The notes beneath the pieces were generated by a model. That model was not told the origin of the DNA. It did no database searches and saw nothing but the letters and a program-made list of their open reading frames with translations. The position numbers were made by a program, and so were the translations under genes. From Bordetella parapertussis (lineage in GTDB: Bacteria > Pseudomonadota > Gammaproteobacteria > Burkholderiales > Burkholderiaceae_A): a DNA stretch of 64,000 nt. Where the stretch lies: assembly GCA_945862985.1 (NCBI GenBank), contig CAMAZF010000002.1:1-64000 (forward strand), written 5' to 3'. Shown here piece by piece: positions 9,388-21,635 of this stretch; within the stretch, counting starts at the first letter, position 1, and each line of letters opens with the position of its first letter.

Positions 9388-9885
9388 ATGAAAGACACCA
9401 TGCGTTTGAACACCCTAGCACCGGCTGAAGGCGCCAAGCACGCCAAGAAGCGTGTTGGTCGTGGAATCGGTTCTGGGCTCGGAAAAACCGCGGGACGAGG
9501 CCACAAAGGTCAGAAGTCTCGCTCGGGCGGCTTCCACAAGGTTGGATTCGAGGGCGGTCAGATGCCCATGCATCGTCGCTTGCCGAAGCGCGGCTTCACG
9601 GCTCCTTTTGGCCGCTTTACCGAAGAGGTTCGCCTGTCCGACCTCGAGCGCATGAGCGCCGACGAGATTGATCTGCTGGCCCTGAAGGCGGCGGGTGTCA
9701 TCTCCGACCTCGCTCGAAACGCCAAGGTCATTCTGTCTGGCACGCTGACCCGCAAGATCACAGTCAAAGGCATGGGGGTCACCGCTGGTGCCAAGGCCGC
9801 GATTGAGGCACTTGGCGGAACCGTGATCATTCCTGAGCCTGTTGCCAAGGTGCGCAAGCTCCCCCCCAAGTCTCAGCGAGCATAA
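9388..9885 (+). CDS. rplO: 50S ribosomal protein L15
   Basis: L15 (165 aa) is a late-assembly organiser of 23S rRNA. The glycine-rich N-terminus [20 protein letters not shown] is diagnostic. The ATG at 9388 is favoured by AAGGA at 9377-9381; an ATG at 9400 ([11 protein letters not shown]) resembles other family starts and remains possible. The C-terminal fold is rather basic (PKSQRA). secY follows nine bases later. Confidence 0.96.
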   Translation: MKDTMRLNTLAPAEGAKHAKKRVGRGIGSGLGKTAGRGHKGQKSRSGGFHKVGFEGGQMPMHRRLPKRGFTAPFGRFTEEVRLSDLERMSADEIDLLALKAAGVISDLARNAKVILSGTLTRKITVKGMGVTAGAKAAIEALGGTVIIPEPVAKVRKLPPKSQRA

Positions 9886-9894
9886 CCACTCCGC

Positions 9895-11202
9895 ATGCTG
9901 CCCAAAGCCGATAAATTTGCTGACCTTCGCCAGCGCCTGGTTTTCCTGGTGCTGGCCTTGGTCGTCTATCGCTTGGGCGCGCATATCCCGGTTCCCGGCA
10001 TCGATCCTGAGCAGCTTGCTCGGCTCTTCGATTCTCAGTCCGGCGGCATCCTGGGACTCTTCAATATGTTCTCGGGCGGAGCGCTCTCACGCTTCACTGT
10101 ATTTGCGCTGGGCATCATGCCCTACATCTCGGCGAGCATCATCATGCAGCTCGCCAGCGTGATCTCTCCGACGCTAGAGGCCCTCAAGAAAGAGGGTGAG
10201 TCCGGGCGCAAGAAGATCACCCAATACACGCGCTACGGCACCGTGGTCCTGGCTCTGGTCCAGGCCATTGGCATCTCGGTGGCGCTTGAATCGCAGGCTG
10301 GCCTCGTGATCGATCCGGGCTTTATGTTCCGATTCACCACGGTCGTCTCTCTGGTCACGGGAACCATGTTCTTGATGTGGCTGGGTGAGCAGATCACGGA
10401 GCGTGGGTTGGGCAATGGCATCTCCATCATTATTTTCGCGGGCATTGTTGCGGGGCTGCCCAGTGCGCTTGGCGGGCTGTTCGAGCTCGTGCGGACAGGC
10501 TCCATGAGCGCACTTGCGCTCATCTTTATCGTGCTGCTGGTGGTGGCCGTCACTGCATTCGTGGTCTTTGTTGAACGCGGCCAGCGCCGCATCATCGTGA
10601 ACTATGCCAAGCGTCAGGTGGGGAACAAGATCTACCAAGGCCAGTCGTCGCACCTGCCGCTCAAGCTCAACATGGCGGGCGTGATCCCTCCCATTTTTGC
10701 CTCCAGCATCATCCTCTTTCCGGCCACGCTGAGTTCCTGGTTTGGCAGCAACCCTGAGAGCCCATTGTCCTTTCTGTCCGACCTCGCGGCATCGCTCTCT
10801 CCAGGCCAGCCTCTCTACATTGGACTGTATGCCGCAGCCATCATTTTCTTCTGCTTCTTCTACACCGCGCTGGTGTTCAACAGCAAAGAGACCGCCGATA
10901 ACCTCAAGAAGAGTGGGGCCCTCATCCCTGGGATTCGTCCTGGTGACCAGACTGCTCGGTACATCGACAAGATTCTGATGCGTCTGACACTGGTGGGTGC
11001 GATCTACATCACCTTGGTGTGCCTGTTGCCCGAATTCATGGTGCTCAAGTGGAATGTCCCATTTTATTTCGGAGGGACCTCGCTCTTGATCATCGTGGTC
11101 GTATCGATGGATTTCTTTGCGCAGGTCCAGTCCTACATCATGTCGCAGCAGTATGAAAGTCTGCTCAAAAAGGCCAATTTCAAGGGAGGCTTCGCACCTT
11201 AA
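9895..11202 (+). CDS. secY: Preprotein translocase subunit SecY
   Basis: SecY (435 aa) is the ten-helix channel of the Sec translocon in the inner membrane. Hallmarks are [17 protein letters not shown] after the first helix, the plug and lateral-gate region [20 protein letters not shown], and [19 protein letters not shown]. No clear Shine-Dalgarno lies before the ATG at 9895, so translation may be coupled to rplO. The stop overlaps the infA start by one base. Confidence 0.97.
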   Translation: MLPKADKFADLRQRLVFLVLALVVYRLGAHIPVPGIDPEQLARLFDSQSGGILGLFNMFSGGALSRFTVFALGIMPYISASIIMQLASVISPTLEALKKEGESGRKKITQYTRYGTVVLALVQAIGISVALESQAGLVIDPGFMFRFTTVVSLVTGTMFLMWLGEQITERGLGNGISIIIFAGIVAGLPSALGGLFELVRTGSMSALALIFIVLLVVAVTAFVVFVERGQRRIIVNYAKRQVGNKIYQGQSSHLPLKLNMAGVIPPIFASSIILFPATLSSWFGSNPESPLSFLSDLAASLSPGQPLYIGLYAAAIIFFCFFYTALVFNSKETADNLKKSGALIPGIRPGDQTARYIDKILMRLTLVGAIYITLVCLLPEFMVLKWNVPFYFGGTSLLIIVVVSMDFFAQVQSYIMSQQYESLLKKANFKGGFAP

Positions 11203-11420
11203 TGGCCAAAGACGATGCCATTCAAATGCAAGGAGAGATTGTTGAGAACCTCCCCAATGCAACGTTTAGAGTGAAGTTAGAGAACGGGCATGTGGTGCTT
11301 GGCCACATTTCCGGAAAGATGCGGATGCACTACATCCGAATCTTGCCTGGTGACAAGGTGACGGTGGAACTCACCCCGTATGACCTTTCTCGGGCTCGAA
11401 TTGTGTTTCGTGCGAAGTAG
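11202..11420 (+). CDS. infA: Translation initiation factor IF-1
   Basis: IF-1 (72 aa) is an OB-fold protein that blocks the A site during initiation. [20 protein letters not shown] and the [20 protein letters not shown] core are conserved. Its ATG shares one base with the secY stop (TAATG). Presence between secY and rpmJ is common in this group of bacteria. Confidence 0.97.
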   Translation: MAKDDAIQMQGEIVENLPNATFRVKLENGHVVLGHISGKMRMHYIRILPGDKVTVELTPYDLSRARIVFRAK

Positions 11421-11438
11421 TTATTTAAAGGAAAGAAG

Positions 11439-11552
11439 ATGAAAGTCCTCGCATCCGTTCGGCGCATCTGCCGCAACTGCAAAGTCATTAAGCGCCATGG
11501 CGTGGTTCGTGTGATCTGCACGGATCCCCGTCATAAGCAGCGTCAAGGTTAA
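11439..11552 (+). CDS. rpmJ: 50S ribosomal protein L36 (zinc-ribbon form)
   Basis: L36 (37 aa) is the smallest 50S protein. It reads [20 protein letters not shown] and then [16 protein letters not shown]-stop. The three Cys and one His of the zinc ribbon are all present, so this is the zinc-binding (C-plus) paralogue. AAAGGAAAG lies at 11428-11436. The gene continues the alpha operon upstream of rpsM. Confidence 0.97.
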   Translation: MKVLASVRRICRNCKVIKRHGVVRVICTDPRHKQRQG

Positions 11553-11567
11553 TAAAGGAGCACACGC

Positions 11568-11933
11568 ATGGCACGTATTGCCGGCATTAACATTCCCAGC
11601 CACCAGCACACAGGCATTGGCCTGACTGCGATCTACGGCATTGGCCGTACCCTCGCGCGCGAAATCTGTGAAGCTGCAGGCGTTCCCACCAACAAGAAGG
11701 TCAAGGACCTCACGGACGACGAACTCGACCGCCTTCGCACGGAGGTGGGTAAGTTCAATACCGAGGGCGACCTGCGCCGTGAGATCTCCATGTCGATCAA
11801 GCGACTCATGGACCTTGGCTGCTATCGCGGCATGCGTCACCGCAAGGGACTCCCCGTTCGGGGTCAGCGCACGCGAACCAACGCCCGCACCCGCAAGGGA
11901 CCGCGCAAGGGCAGCATCACCCTGAAGAAATAA
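11568..11933 (+). CDS. rpsM: 30S ribosomal protein S13
   Basis: S13 (121 aa) forms inter-subunit bridges B1a/B1b and contacts P-site t[23 protein letters not shown], the helix-hairpin-helix [15 protein letters not shown] and the basic tail [17 protein letters not shown] are typical. AAAGGAG precedes the ATG. Confidence 0.98.
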   Translation: MARIAGINIPSHQHTGIGLTAIYGIGRTLAREICEAAGVPTNKKVKDLTDDELDRLRTEVGKFNTEGDLRREISMSIKRLMDLGCYRGMRHRKGLPVRGQRTRTNARTRKGPRKGSITLKK

Positions 11934-11948
11934 CAGAGGACCTTATTC

Positions 11949-12347
11949 ATGGCCAAGGCTCAAGCATCCGCCCAGCGGACTCGCAAAAAGATTCGCAAGA
12001 ATGTCACCGACGCGGTCGCGCACATTCATGCCTCTTTCAATAACACCATCATCACCATCACGGATCGCCAGGGCAACACCCTGAGCTGGGCCACTTCGGG
12101 CGGTGCTGGCTTTAAGGGCAGCCGCAAGAGCACGCCTTTCGCGGCACAGGTTGCAGCTGAAGCTGCTGGCCGGGTCGCTCTGGAGTGCGGTGTGAAGAAT
12201 GTGGAAGTGCGCATCAAGGGCCCTGGCCCTGGGCGTGAGTCCACGGTTCGTGCGCTGAATGCGCTGGGCATGCGAGTGACCCAGATTTCGGATGTGACGC
12301 CAGTGCCGCACAACGGCTGCCGTCCGCCCAAGCGCCGTCGTATTTAA
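11949..12347 (+). CDS. rpsK: 30S ribosomal protein S11
   Basis: S11 (132 aa) shapes the platform around the E and P site. It has [19 protein letters not shown], the glycine-rich loop [19 protein letters not shown] and the C-terminal [17 protein letters not shown]. It is followed by a 130-base non-coding gap with hairpins before rpsD. Confidence 0.98.
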   Translation: MAKAQASAQRTRKKIRKNVTDAVAHIHASFNNTIITITDRQGNTLSWATSGGAGFKGSRKSTPFAAQVAAEAAGRVALECGVKNVEVRIKGPGPGRESTVRALNALGMRVTQISDVTPVPHNGCRPPKRRRI

Positions 12348-12477
12348 ATAGACGCGGCTTTCGGGCCGCTCTACATAGGGGAGTGCCGAGTCTTTCGCGC
12401 ACTCAGATTGAAGACCACCGTCCGCTGAAGCGGACATCCTGCACCCCTTGGGCTGCAGCATTCGAAAGGAACTCGAA
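12348..12477 (+). promoter_or_regulatory. Three-hairpin spacer between rpsK and rpsD
   Basis: Three stem-loops fit end to end: GCGGC 12353-12357 with GCCGC 12365-12369; GAGTGC 12381-12386 with GCACTC 12399-12404; and GTCCGC 12420-12425 with GCGGAC 12430-12435 (UGAA loop). None is followed by a T-run. S4 is a known translational repressor of the alpha operon in E. coli, so a protein-binding leader directly before rpsD is plausible but unproven. Confidence 0.45.
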
Positions 12478-13101
12478 GTGGCACGTTACGTTGGACCTCG
12501 TTGTAAGCTTTCCCGTAGGGAAGGTACCGATCTTGGCCTGAAGAGCGCTCGTCGTTCTCTGGATTCCAAGTGCAAACTCGACAGCAAGCCTGGCCAGCAT
12601 GGCCGCACCTCTGGTGCCCGGACCTCGGACTACGGCAAACAGTTGCGTGAGAAGCAGAAGGTGAAGCGCATCTACGGTACGCTGGAGCGCCAGTTCCGCC
12701 GGTATTTCGCGATGGCCTCGCGCAAAAAGGGCAACACGGGTGAGAGCCTGCTCAAGCTGCTGGAGTCCCGACTCGACAACGTCGTGTTTCGCATGGGCTT
12801 TGGCTCCACACGGGCAGAAGCGCGTCAGCTGGTGAGTCATCGCGCCATTCTGGTTAACGGCCGGGTCTGCAACATCCCCTCTGCTCAGATTCGTCCCAAC
12901 GACGTGATCGCCATTGCCGAGAAGAGCCGTGGGCAGGCCCGCATCATCTCCTCTCTGGAGCTGGCCGAACAGAATGGTTTCCCATTGTGGGTCACGGTGG
13001 ACTCCAAAAAGATGGAAGGCGTCTTCAAGCAGTTGCCTGATCGCGCAGATCTGCCCGCCGAGATCAACGAGAGCTTGATCGTCGAACTCTATTCCCGCTA
13101 A
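12478..13101 (+). CDS. rpsD: 30S ribosomal protein S4
   Basis: S4 (207 aa) nucleates 30S assembly and binds the mRNA entry site. The start is a GTG at 12478 (reads [15 protein letters not shown] after the initiator), with GAAAGGA at 12463-12469. An in-frame ATG at 12448 would add ten residues not seen in the family. The S4 RNA-binding domain ([20 protein letters not shown]) is intact. A weak GTG start on a repressor-type ribosomal protein may aid regulation. Confidence 0.97.
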   Translation: MARYVGPRCKLSRREGTDLGLKSARRSLDSKCKLDSKPGQHGRTSGARTSDYGKQLREKQKVKRIYGTLERQFRRYFAMASRKKGNTGESLLKLLESRLDNVVFRMGFGSTRAEARQLVSHRAILVNGRVCNIPSAQIRPNDVIAIAEKSRGQARIISSLELAEQNGFPLWVTVDSKKMEGVFKQLPDRADLPAEINESLIVELYSR

Positions 13102-13135
13102 CGGGCATTGGCCCACTTGAAGTGAGGAACATTGA

Positions 13136-14110
13136 ATGTTGAATGCTTTTTTGAAACCCAGAATCATCGAAGTGGAGCCGCTTGGCCCGAATGCCGCCAA
13201 GATCATCATGGAGCCCTTCGAGCGAGGCTTTGGCCACACCCTGGGTAACGCTCTGCGTCGCGTGCTCCTGTCCTCCATGGAAGGCTATGCCGCCACTGAA
13301 GTGCAGATTGCAGGGGTGGTTCACGAGTACTCCACCATGGAAGGGGTTCAGGAGGATGTGGTTGATCTGTTGCTGAACCTCAAAGGCGTCGTTTTTCGCC
13401 TTGAGGGCCGCGGCGATGTGCTCCTGTCCCTGCGCAAGCAAGGCCCTGGCCCTGTCCTGGCCTCTGACTTCGACCTTCCCCACGACGTCAGCGTCTTGAA
13501 TCCTGATCACGTGCTGGCCACTCTGTCAGACGACGTGCGACTGGAACTGCAGGCGCGCGTCGAAAAAGGACGCGGCTATGTCCCAGGAACCCTTCGTCAC
13601 ATCGGTGACGAATCCACGCGTTCCATCGGACGCATCGTTCTGGACGCCTCGTTCTCTCCGATTCGTCGGGTGAGCTACAGCGTGGAGAGCGCCCGTGTCG
13701 AACAGCGCACGGACCTCGATCGGCTTGTGTTAGAGGTTGAGACCAATGGCGTGATTGAGCCTGAGGATGCTGTTCGCCAGGCCGCTCGCATTCTGGTGGA
13801 GCAGCTCTCTGTGTTTGCGGCCCTTGAGGGCGCCGAGCCCACAGCAGAATCTGCCCGTGCGACCACCGTCGATCCCATGCTGATGCGTCCGGTCGATGAC
13901 CTGGAGCTCACGGTTCGTTCGGCAAACTGCTTGAAGGCCGAGAGCATCTATTACATCGGCGACCTGATTCAGCGCACAGAGAATGAGCTCTTGAAGACCC
14001 CCAACCTGGGTCGTAAGTCGCTCAATGAAATCAAAGAGGTGCTTGCTGCCCGTGGGTTGACCCTGGGCATGAAGCTCGAGAATTGGCCCCCTGCGGGCAT
14101 GGACCGTTAA
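13136..14110 (+). CDS. rpoA: DNA-directed RNA polymerase subunit alpha
   Basis: RpoA (324 aa) is the assembly platform of RNA polymerase and the contact for UP elements and activators. The N-terminal domain shows [21 protein letters not shown]; a linker near residues 232-245 leads to the C-terminal domain with [20 protein letters not shown] and [20 protein letters not shown]. Both domains are complete. It lies between rpsD and rplQ as usual. Confidence 0.98.
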   Translation: MLNAFLKPRIIEVEPLGPNAAKIIMEPFERGFGHTLGNALRRVLLSSMEGYAATEVQIAGVVHEYSTMEGVQEDVVDLLLNLKGVVFRLEGRGDVLLSLRKQGPGPVLASDFDLPHDVSVLNPDHVLATLSDDVRLELQARVEKGRGYVPGTLRHIGDESTRSIGRIVLDASFSPIRRVSYSVESARVEQRTDLDRLVLEVETNGVIEPEDAVRQAARILVEQLSVFAALEGAEPTAESARATTVDPMLMRPVDDLELTVRSANCLKAESIYYIGDLIQRTENELLKTPNLGRKSLNEIKEVLAARGLTLGMKLENWPPAGMDR

Positions 14111-14124
14111 GAAGGAGATTTGTC

Positions 14125-14514
14125 ATGCGCCACCGTCATGGCCTTCGTAAACTCAATCGCACCTCCAGCCACCGCCAAGCCATGTTTCGAAACATGGCCA
14201 ACGCGTTGCTGCGTCACGAGGCGATCCGCACCACTCTGCCCAAGGCCAAAGAACTTCGCCGCGTGGTCGAGCCTTTAATCACGCTGAGCAAAGACGCTAC
14301 GCTTGCCAACCGTCGACTGGCATTCAATCGTCTTCGTGACCGTGAGATGGTGATCAAGCTCTTCGAAGAAATTGGTCCCCGTTATGCCGCTCGCCCGGGT
14401 GGTTACTGCCGGATCCTCAAATGGGGTTTCCGTGCTGGCGACAACGCACCGATGGCGCTGATGGAACTCGTTGACCGCCCTGAGACCACGGAAGTGGTTG
14501 AGGCCGAGGCCTAA
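14125..14514 (+). CDS. rplQ: 50S ribosomal protein L17
   Basis: L17 (129 aa) closes the alpha operon. The ATG at 14125 follows a perfect AAGGAG (14111-14117 region) and gives [20 protein letters not shown], the family N-terminus. An upstream ATG at 14083 inside rpoA is discounted. A strong stem-loop follows at 14533-14557. Confidence 0.98.
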   Translation: MRHRHGLRKLNRTSSHRQAMFRNMANALLRHEAIRTTLPKAKELRRVVEPLITLSKDATLANRRLAFNRLRDREMVIKLFEEIGPRYAARPGGYCRILKWGFRAGDNAPMALMELVDRPETTEVVEAEA

Positions 14515-14532
14515 ATCCCTAGAATGAGTGCC

Positions 14533-14557
14533 GCTGAGTCTCCCCAGGAGACTCAGC
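14533..14557. terminator. Hairpin terminator between rplQ and hemB (likely bidirectional)
   Basis: Eleven perfect base pairs (14533-14543 with 14547-14557) around a three-base loop lie between the convergent rplQ and hemB genes. The flanks are only mildly T-rich, so it may act with Rho or as a 3'-end stabiliser. Its position suits termination from both sides. Confidence 0.6.
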
Positions 14558-14567
14558 GCCTTACCCT

Positions 14568-16407
<1,840 letters not shown>

Positions 16408-16548
16408 GGAGAGTTGAGGGGATTAATAACCCCGAGGGGCATGAGGATGAACTAAACTAAGCAGGTTTTTTGGCCTCAAACCGAGGAGCTCAATTGGGGG
16501 CTCCACTGACATCGCTACTTAGAACAATGCCTCCGGGAGCGCGATCTT

Positions 16549-17220
16549 ATGAAGTCTGACATGAAACGCCGCAAGGGCGCCAACCTTCTCCGAACCACGA
16601 CCCTTGTTGCAATGGGAATGGCGATGGCCACAGCCCACGCAGCGGCGCCTGCGGCCGCACCACAGGTCGATCTGAAAAAGGGCGCCGAAATCGCGGGCCA
16701 GGTCTGCGCAGCCTGCCACGCCGCTGACGGCAACAGCAACATTGCTGAGAACCCCATTCTTGCGGGCCAGCACGCTGGGTACCTCGCCAAGCAACTCCAC
16801 AATTTTCAAGTGCGCAATGGCGCCACAAAGGCCGAGCGGGAGAACGCCATCATGGCCGGATTTGCAGCCATGCTCTCTGCAGATGACATTCGAAATGTCT
16901 CCGCCTTCTATGCCTCGCAGCCCGCCAAGGGCGCCTACGCTGCCAACAAAGATCTCCTTGCCAAAGGGCAGCAAATCTATCGTGCAGGCATCCCCGCGCG
17001 TGGGGTTCCGGCATGCGTAGGCTGCCACGCACCCAATGGGGCCGGCATCCCCATCCAGTACCCCAAGCTCTCTGGCCAGCACGCGGCCTATACCCAGGCG
17101 CAGCTCACCAGCTTTCGCTCTGGGGCTCGGGCCAACAGTGCGCAGATGATGAAGATTGCCGCCCAGATGTCGGATGCCGATATCTCGGCCGTCGCTGAGT
17201 ACATTGCAGGACTCCGCTAA
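16549..17220 (+). CDS. Di-haem cytochrome c4
   Basis: This is a periplasmic di-haem electron carrier, 223 aa, likely delivering electrons to a terminal oxidase. A signal peptide covers residues 1-31 (TTTLVAMGMAMATAHA, cleavage before AAPAAAP). Haem-binding CAACH is at residues 53-57 and CVGCH at 156-160, each followed by a half of the duplicated cytochrome fold. It precedes the ResB/CcsB cytochrome c maturation genes. An in-frame ATG at 16561 is an alternative start. Confidence 0.93.
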   Translation: MKSDMKRRKGANLLRTTTLVAMGMAMATAHAAAPAAAPQVDLKKGAEIAGQVCAACHAADGNSNIAENPILAGQHAGYLAKQLHNFQVRNGATKAERENAIMAGFAAMLSADDIRNVSAFYASQPAKGAYAANKDLLAKGQQIYRAGIPARGVPACVGCHAPNGAGIPIQYPKLSGQHAAYTQAQLTSFRSGARANSAQMMKIAAQMSDADISAVAEYIAGLR

Positions 17221-19321
17221 CCGTGTCGGGGGTGCGCCCCCCCAAGAGCCCCCAGAGGGACTCCGGCCTTCCACGACTGGGCTAGAGCTCAGGTCCGGCC
17301 CGGAGCTTCTGCGGGCGGCTGTGGAGCTCCTCAGCTCCATGCGATTTGCGATTTCTGCGCTTACGGTGGTCGCCATCGCCAGCGCCATCGGGACCATCGT
17401 CCCCCAGAACTCTCCGCCCATCAATTACGTGAACCAGTTCGGAGCGTTCTGGGCGGAAGTCTTTTCCGCCTTCGGTCTCTTTCACGTGTACAACGCGGGC
17501 TGGTTCATTCTGGTGATGGCGCTGATGCTGATCTCCACCAGCCTCTGCCTCATTCGAAACACGCCAAAGATGCTCAAGGACGCGAGAGCCTGGCGAGAGC
17601 GCGTTCGCATCAACAGCTTCGCTGCATTTGCTCATCGTGCTGAGCGTGACTTGCCCTCGGGAACCAATGCTCAGCAGATGCTCTTGCAGACCAGCCAGAT
17701 GCTCGAGGCCCGAGGGTATCGGGTACGGCTACCCGATGCCGAGGGCCTCCCAATGGTGGCCAAGAAGGGCACCAGTAACCGATTGGGTTACATCGCTGCC
17801 CACCTCTCCATCGTGGTGATCTCGCTCGGTGGACTGATGGACAGTGAACTGCCCACCCGTCTGGCGGCCTGGTGGTGGGAGAAGGAGCCGGTCCAACTCG
17901 CCGGCCTCACGGGCGATACCGTTCCGGCCTCGGCCAAGCTGCCTGAGGCAACCCCCACCTACCGTGCCAACCTGCTCATTCCGGAGGGACAGAGTTCAGA
18001 CTTGGCGGTGCTCTCTCGGCCCAATGGAGCACTGCTCCTCGATCTTCCTTTCGAGCTCACGCTCAAAGCTTTTCGGGTGGAGTACTACGCCACCGGCATG
18101 CCCAAGCTCTTTGCCAGCGATGTGGTACTCAAGGACAAAGAGACCGGTGCCACGAAAGAGGCCACCATCGAGGTGAATAAGCCGCTCATTCATCGCGGTG
18201 TGGCGATTTATCAGTCGAGCTTCGATGATGGGGGCTCTCAGCTCAAGCTGAGTCTGCACCCGCTTCAGGGGCCCCTCACACGCGCACTGCCCCTCGAGCT
18301 TGCGGTCGGCCAGTCTCAGCCGCTCTCCAGTGGTCAGGAGCGCCTCACGCTAGAGATCTCGTCCTTCAAGCCCATTAACGTCGAGAACTTGGGTGGGCCT
18401 CGCGCGCAGGATGATCGTTTTCAAGACCACGTGGCCAGTGTGCTTTCACCAGCGACGGGCGCTGGCGATCGAAAGATGACCAATGTTGGCCCTGCGTTTC
18501 AGTACAAGCTTCGTGATGCCAGCGGTCAGGCTCGTGAGTTTCACACCTACATGCTGCCGTTCGAGCTCGACGGTGCGCGTGTCTTTCTGGCGGGCGTTCG
18601 AAACTCACCGGACGAGAGCTTTCAGTACCTGCGCATTCCCGCCGACGAGCAGGACTCGCTCACGGAGTTTCTTCGAATCCGGGCCGCCCTCGCAGATCCT
18701 CTCCTGAGGGCCAGAGCTGCGCAGGGATTCGCCCGCGCCTCTGCGCCAGCAGAACTTCGACCCGCGCTCTCGAACAGTGCTCAGCGCGCACTGGATGCTT
18801 TGGCTGAAGGGGGCCTAGGAGCCTTGGCCAATGTGATTGAGTCTGCTGTGCCAGAGGCGGACCGTGAGAAGGCAGCCGATGTGATCGTTCGAATGCTCAG
18901 TGGTGCGTTCTGGGAGCTATGGCAGCAGGCTCGGCTGCAAGACCAACAGCCTCGCTTGGAACCCAATGAAGCGCGCCAGCAGTTTGCTCAGCGCGCGCTC
19001 AATGCCTACAGCGACAGCCTGTTATTTGCCGCGCCCTTCTTGGTCACGATGACCGATTTTCAAGAGATCAAGGCCTCCGTCTTTCAAGTCACCCGATCAC
19101 CTGGACAGACCATTGTGTATATCGGCTGTTTGCTCCTGACCCTCGGGGTATTTGCCATGTTCTATGTACGTGAATCCAGGGTCTGGGTCTGGCACGCTTC
19201 GAGTCAGGAGGGGCAACGTTTATTGATGGCGGCCTCAAGCCCTCGACAGTCGCTCGACTTTGACCGTGATTTCCAAGATCTGAACAAGGCATTCCAGTCC
19301 ATGCCGCAGGAGTCCAAATGA
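17156..19321 (+). CDS. resB: Cytochrome c biogenesis protein ResB (Ccs1), System II
   Basis: ResB works with CcsB/ResC to move haem to the periplasm and attach it to apocytochromes c. The conserved first helix (LLSSMRFAISALTVVAIASA) is followed by WFILVMALMLISTSLCLIR, a large periplasmic domain and a last helix near residue 660. The start is uncertain. ATGs at 17156 and 17174 overlap cytochrome c4 by 65 or 47 bases, TTG at 17204 and GTG at 17321 are alternatives, and the ATG at 17339 would cut into the first conserved segment. The 721-aa length fits the longest options. Confidence 0.9.
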   Translation: MPPRCRMPISRPSLSTLQDSANRVGGAPPQEPPEGLRPSTTGLELRSGPELLRAAVELLSSMRFAISALTVVAIASAIGTIVPQNSPPINYVNQFGAFWAEVFSAFGLFHVYNAGWFILVMALMLISTSLCLIRNTPKMLKDARAWRERVRINSFAAFAHRAERDLPSGTNAQQMLLQTSQMLEARGYRVRLPDAEGLPMVAKKGTSNRLGYIAAHLSIVVISLGGLMDSELPTRLAAWWWEKEPVQLAGLTGDTVPASAKLPEATPTYRANLLIPEGQSSDLAVLSRPNGALLLDLPFELTLKAFRVEYYATGMPKLFASDVVLKDKETGATKEATIEVNKPLIHRGVAIYQSSFDDGGSQLKLSLHPLQGPLTRALPLELAVGQSQPLSSGQERLTLEISSFKPINVENLGGPRAQDDRFQDHVASVLSPATGAGDRKMTNVGPAFQYKLRDASGQAREFHTYMLPFELDGARVFLAGVRNSPDESFQYLRIPADEQDSLTEFLRIRAALADPLLRARAAQGFARASAPAELRPALSNSAQRALDALAEGGLGALANVIESAVPEADREKAADVIVRMLSGAFWELWQQARLQDQQPRLEPNEARQQFAQRALNAYSDSLLFAAPFLVTMTDFQEIKASVFQVTRSPGQTIVYIGCLLLTLGVFAMFYVRESRVWVWHASSQEGQRLLMAASSPRQSLDFDRDFQDLNKAFQSMPQESK

Positions 19322-20640
19322 ATACGACCAGTCTTCAGCAGCCCCTCTCACATGCGGTGCTCACTCCGGTGGGCGGAGGTCGTCTTCGCTGGCCTGACGC
19401 CATGTATGGAGGGCTCTTGGGCCTATTGGCGGCCTACGCCACGGCCACTTTCTCTCACTTGATGGATGTCTATTCCCTCACCATCCTCTGGTGTTGCGTA
19501 CCGGCTCTGGTCTTTCTGGGTTGGCGGTGGCCAGCGTTGCGCTTTTTCACGCTGGGATGTGGCGTGCTGGCCTATGGAGGGATCACGCTCTACGGCGGCG
19601 AGCTTGCACGAGGCCAGGAGCAGTTTCTCCTGAAGTATCTGCTCTCGTCTCAGTCGGCCATTCTCTGGATGTGCGCGCTCTATGCATTTGCAACCGTCGC
19701 TTATTGGGTGGGATTGCTGGCCCGTGGGCAGACCGCACTGTGGATGGGAACCGTGCTCACCTGGTCTGCCTCGGTCTTTGGCCTCGTCGGCCTCTTGGTG
19801 CGTTGGCATGAGACCCATCTGATCTCTCCAGACGTGGGATACATCCCCGTGAGCAATCTCTATGAGGTCTTCATTCTCTTTGCGCTCATCACGGGCCTGT
19901 TCTACCTTTACTACGAGCGTCGCTATCAGACCCGAAGCCTCGGCGGTTTTGTCTCCTTGGTGATCGTGGCGGCCGTCGGCTTTCTCCTCTGGTACATGGC
20001 CACGCGCTCAGCCCATGAGATCCAGCCCCTGGTGCCTGCCCTGCAGTCTTGGTGGATGAAGATCCACGTGCCAGCAAACTTCGTGGGCTACGGGACCTTC
20101 TCGATTGCCGCCATGGTGGCTTTTGCATATCTGGTGAAGGTAAACGCCGAGACTCGATCCTGGCGCTCACTGCTTCCACTGTTTGTTTTGGGAGTTTTGC
20201 TGTGTGCAGAGCCGCTGGTGTTTCGTCGATCCGGACTCCCCGATTACTGGGCCCTCTACTTCGGTGTTGCAGCGGTCTTTGTCGGTGGTGTCTTGGCCAT
20301 GCGCAGGCGCATCGGAGAGGTGCTGCCCTCTCTGGAGGTTCTCGACGACATTCAGTACAGAGCGATTGCCATAGGCTTTGCCTTCTTCACGGTCGCCACC
20401 ATCCTGGGTGCACTGTGGGCGGCTGAGGCCTGGGGGACCTATTGGCAGTGGGACCCCAAAGAGACCTGGGCCCTGATTGTCTGGCTGAATTACGCGGCAT
20501 GGCTGCACCTCCGCCTGATGAAGGGGTTGCGCGGGCAGTTTGCAGCCTATTGGTCACTCGTGGGCCTGCTCATCACTGGGTTCGCCTTTCTCGGTGTCAA
20601 TATGTTTCTCTCCGGCCTCCACTCCTACGGGCAGCTCTGA
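19318..20640 (+). CDS. ccsB: Cytochrome c biogenesis protein CcsB (ResC)
   Basis: CcsB (440 aa) is the haem-handling polytopic membrane protein of System II maturation. The tryptophan-rich haem motif is visible as [20 protein letters not shown] (near residue 378), with flanking conserved histidines in the transmembrane helices. It overlaps resB by four bases (ATGA). The C-terminal [17 protein letters not shown] is a family hallmark. Confidence 0.95.
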   Translation: MNTTSLQQPLSHAVLTPVGGGRLRWPDAMYGGLLGLLAAYATATFSHLMDVYSLTILWCCVPALVFLGWRWPALRFFTLGCGVLAYGGITLYGGELARGQEQFLLKYLLSSQSAILWMCALYAFATVAYWVGLLARGQTALWMGTVLTWSASVFGLVGLLVRWHETHLISPDVGYIPVSNLYEVFILFALITGLFYLYYERRYQTRSLGGFVSLVIVAAVGFLLWYMATRSAHEIQPLVPALQSWWMKIHVPANFVGYGTFSIAAMVAFAYLVKVNAETRSWRSLLPLFVLGVLLCAEPLVFRRSGLPDYWALYFGVAAVFVGGVLAMRRRIGEVLPSLEVLDDIQYRAIAIGFAFFTVATILGALWAAEAWGTYWQWDPKETWALIVWLNYAAWLHLRLMKGLRGQFAAYWSLVGLLITGFAFLGVNMFLSGLHSYGQL

Positions 20641-21635
20641 TGTCTCGCTCGGACTTACGCCGACTCTGGGGAACGTCGCTCTCGTCTGAGGTGACGCCTC
20701 AGTCGACTTGGCAGGCCAGCCGACGCCGGCTCCTGAAGGGTGTGCCCGCCATCGCAGGGGGCCTGTCTGGTCTGGGTGTGTCCGCCCCCCTCTCGGTGCA
20801 GGCCTCTGCGCTTGCCCCGAAGGACACCAAGGCGTTGGCCGCGAAAAAGAGTGCCTATGTCTTGATGGAGCCACTCACCCCAATTGAGGATGTGGCTGGC
20901 TACAACAACTTCTATGAGTTCGGCACGGACAAAGCGGATCCTGCCCGGCGGGCCCCCGGCCGGCTTAAAACCAGCCCCTGGACCGTTCAGGTGTCAGGGC
21001 TCGTTCAGAAGCCATTCACCCTGGATCTGGACGACCTGATGAAGCTCGCTCCGCTCGAAGAGCGGGTCTATCGTCTTCGCTGTGTCGAGGGCTGGTCCAT
21101 GGTCATTCCCTGGATCGGCTATTCGCTCTCCCACCTCATTCAGCGTGCGAAGCCTTTGGGCTCTGCCAAGTTTCTGTCCTTTGTCACACTGGCAGATCCG
21201 GCGATGATGCCGGGCCTGAGTGCTCCGGTGCTGGATTGGCCTTATCGCGAAGGGCTGCGAATGGATGAGGCCCGCCACCCTCTGACGCTCTTGAGCCTTG
21301 GGCTCTATGGCCAGACACTGCCCGCTCAGAATGGAGCCCCCGTTCGTCTGGTGGTGCCGTGGAAGTATGGTTTCAAGAGTGCGAAGTCGATCGTTCGGAT
21401 CGAGTTTCTGGAGCAGCAGCCTCAGACCAGCTGGATGCAGGCGGCCCCGCAAGAGTACGGCTTCTATTCCAACGTCAACCCATCGGTCCCACACCCACGA
21501 TGGTCCCAAGCCTCCGAACGACGCATTGGTGAGGGGGGCCTTTTCAGTCCACGGCGGGCCACGCTGGCATTCAATGGATATGCCGAGCAGGTTGAAGGCC
21601 TCTATCGTGGCATGGATCTTCGCCGCTTCTTCTGA
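20640..21635 (+). CDS. msrP: Protein-methionine-sulfoxide reductase catalytic subunit MsrP (YedY)
   Basis: MsrP (331 aa) is a periplasmic molybdenum enzyme that repairs methionine sulfoxide in envelope proteins. The ATG at 20640 shares a base with the ccsB stop (TGATG). A Tat signal is present with SRRRLLKG around residues 27-34. The molybdenum-coordinating cysteine is Cys148 within [15 protein letters not shown], and the oxidoreductase molybdopterin fold continues to [17 protein letters not shown]. It is paired with msrQ. Confidence 0.95.
   Translation: MSRSDLRRLWGTSLSSEVTPQSTWQASRRRLLKGVPAIAGGLSGLGVSAPLSVQASALAPKDTKALAAKKSAYVLMEPLTPIEDVAGYNNFYEFGTDKADPARRAPGRLKTSPWTVQVSGLVQKPFTLDLDDLMKLAPLEERVYRLRCVEGWSMVIPWIGYSLSHLIQRAKPLGSAKFLSFVTLADPAMMPGLSAPVLDWPYREGLRMDEARHPLTLLSLGLYGQTLPAQNGAPVRLVVPWKYGFKSAKSIVRIEFLEQQPQTSWMQAAPQEYGFYSNVNPSVPHPRWSQASERRIGEGGLFSPRRATLAFNGYAEQVEGLYRGMDLRRFF

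Noticed and set aside
10174-11262. Long minus-strand open frame antisense to secY
   Set aside because: Composition is rich in His, Arg and Gln with no recognisable domain; it mirrors the codon pattern of secY and lacks a ribosome binding site.
16408-16548. GGGG/CCCC and GGAGC/GCTCC small inverted repeats between engB and cytochrome c4
   Set aside because: Short and mutually exclusive; no -35/-10 pair or regulator site could be assigned with confidence, although divergent promoters must lie here.
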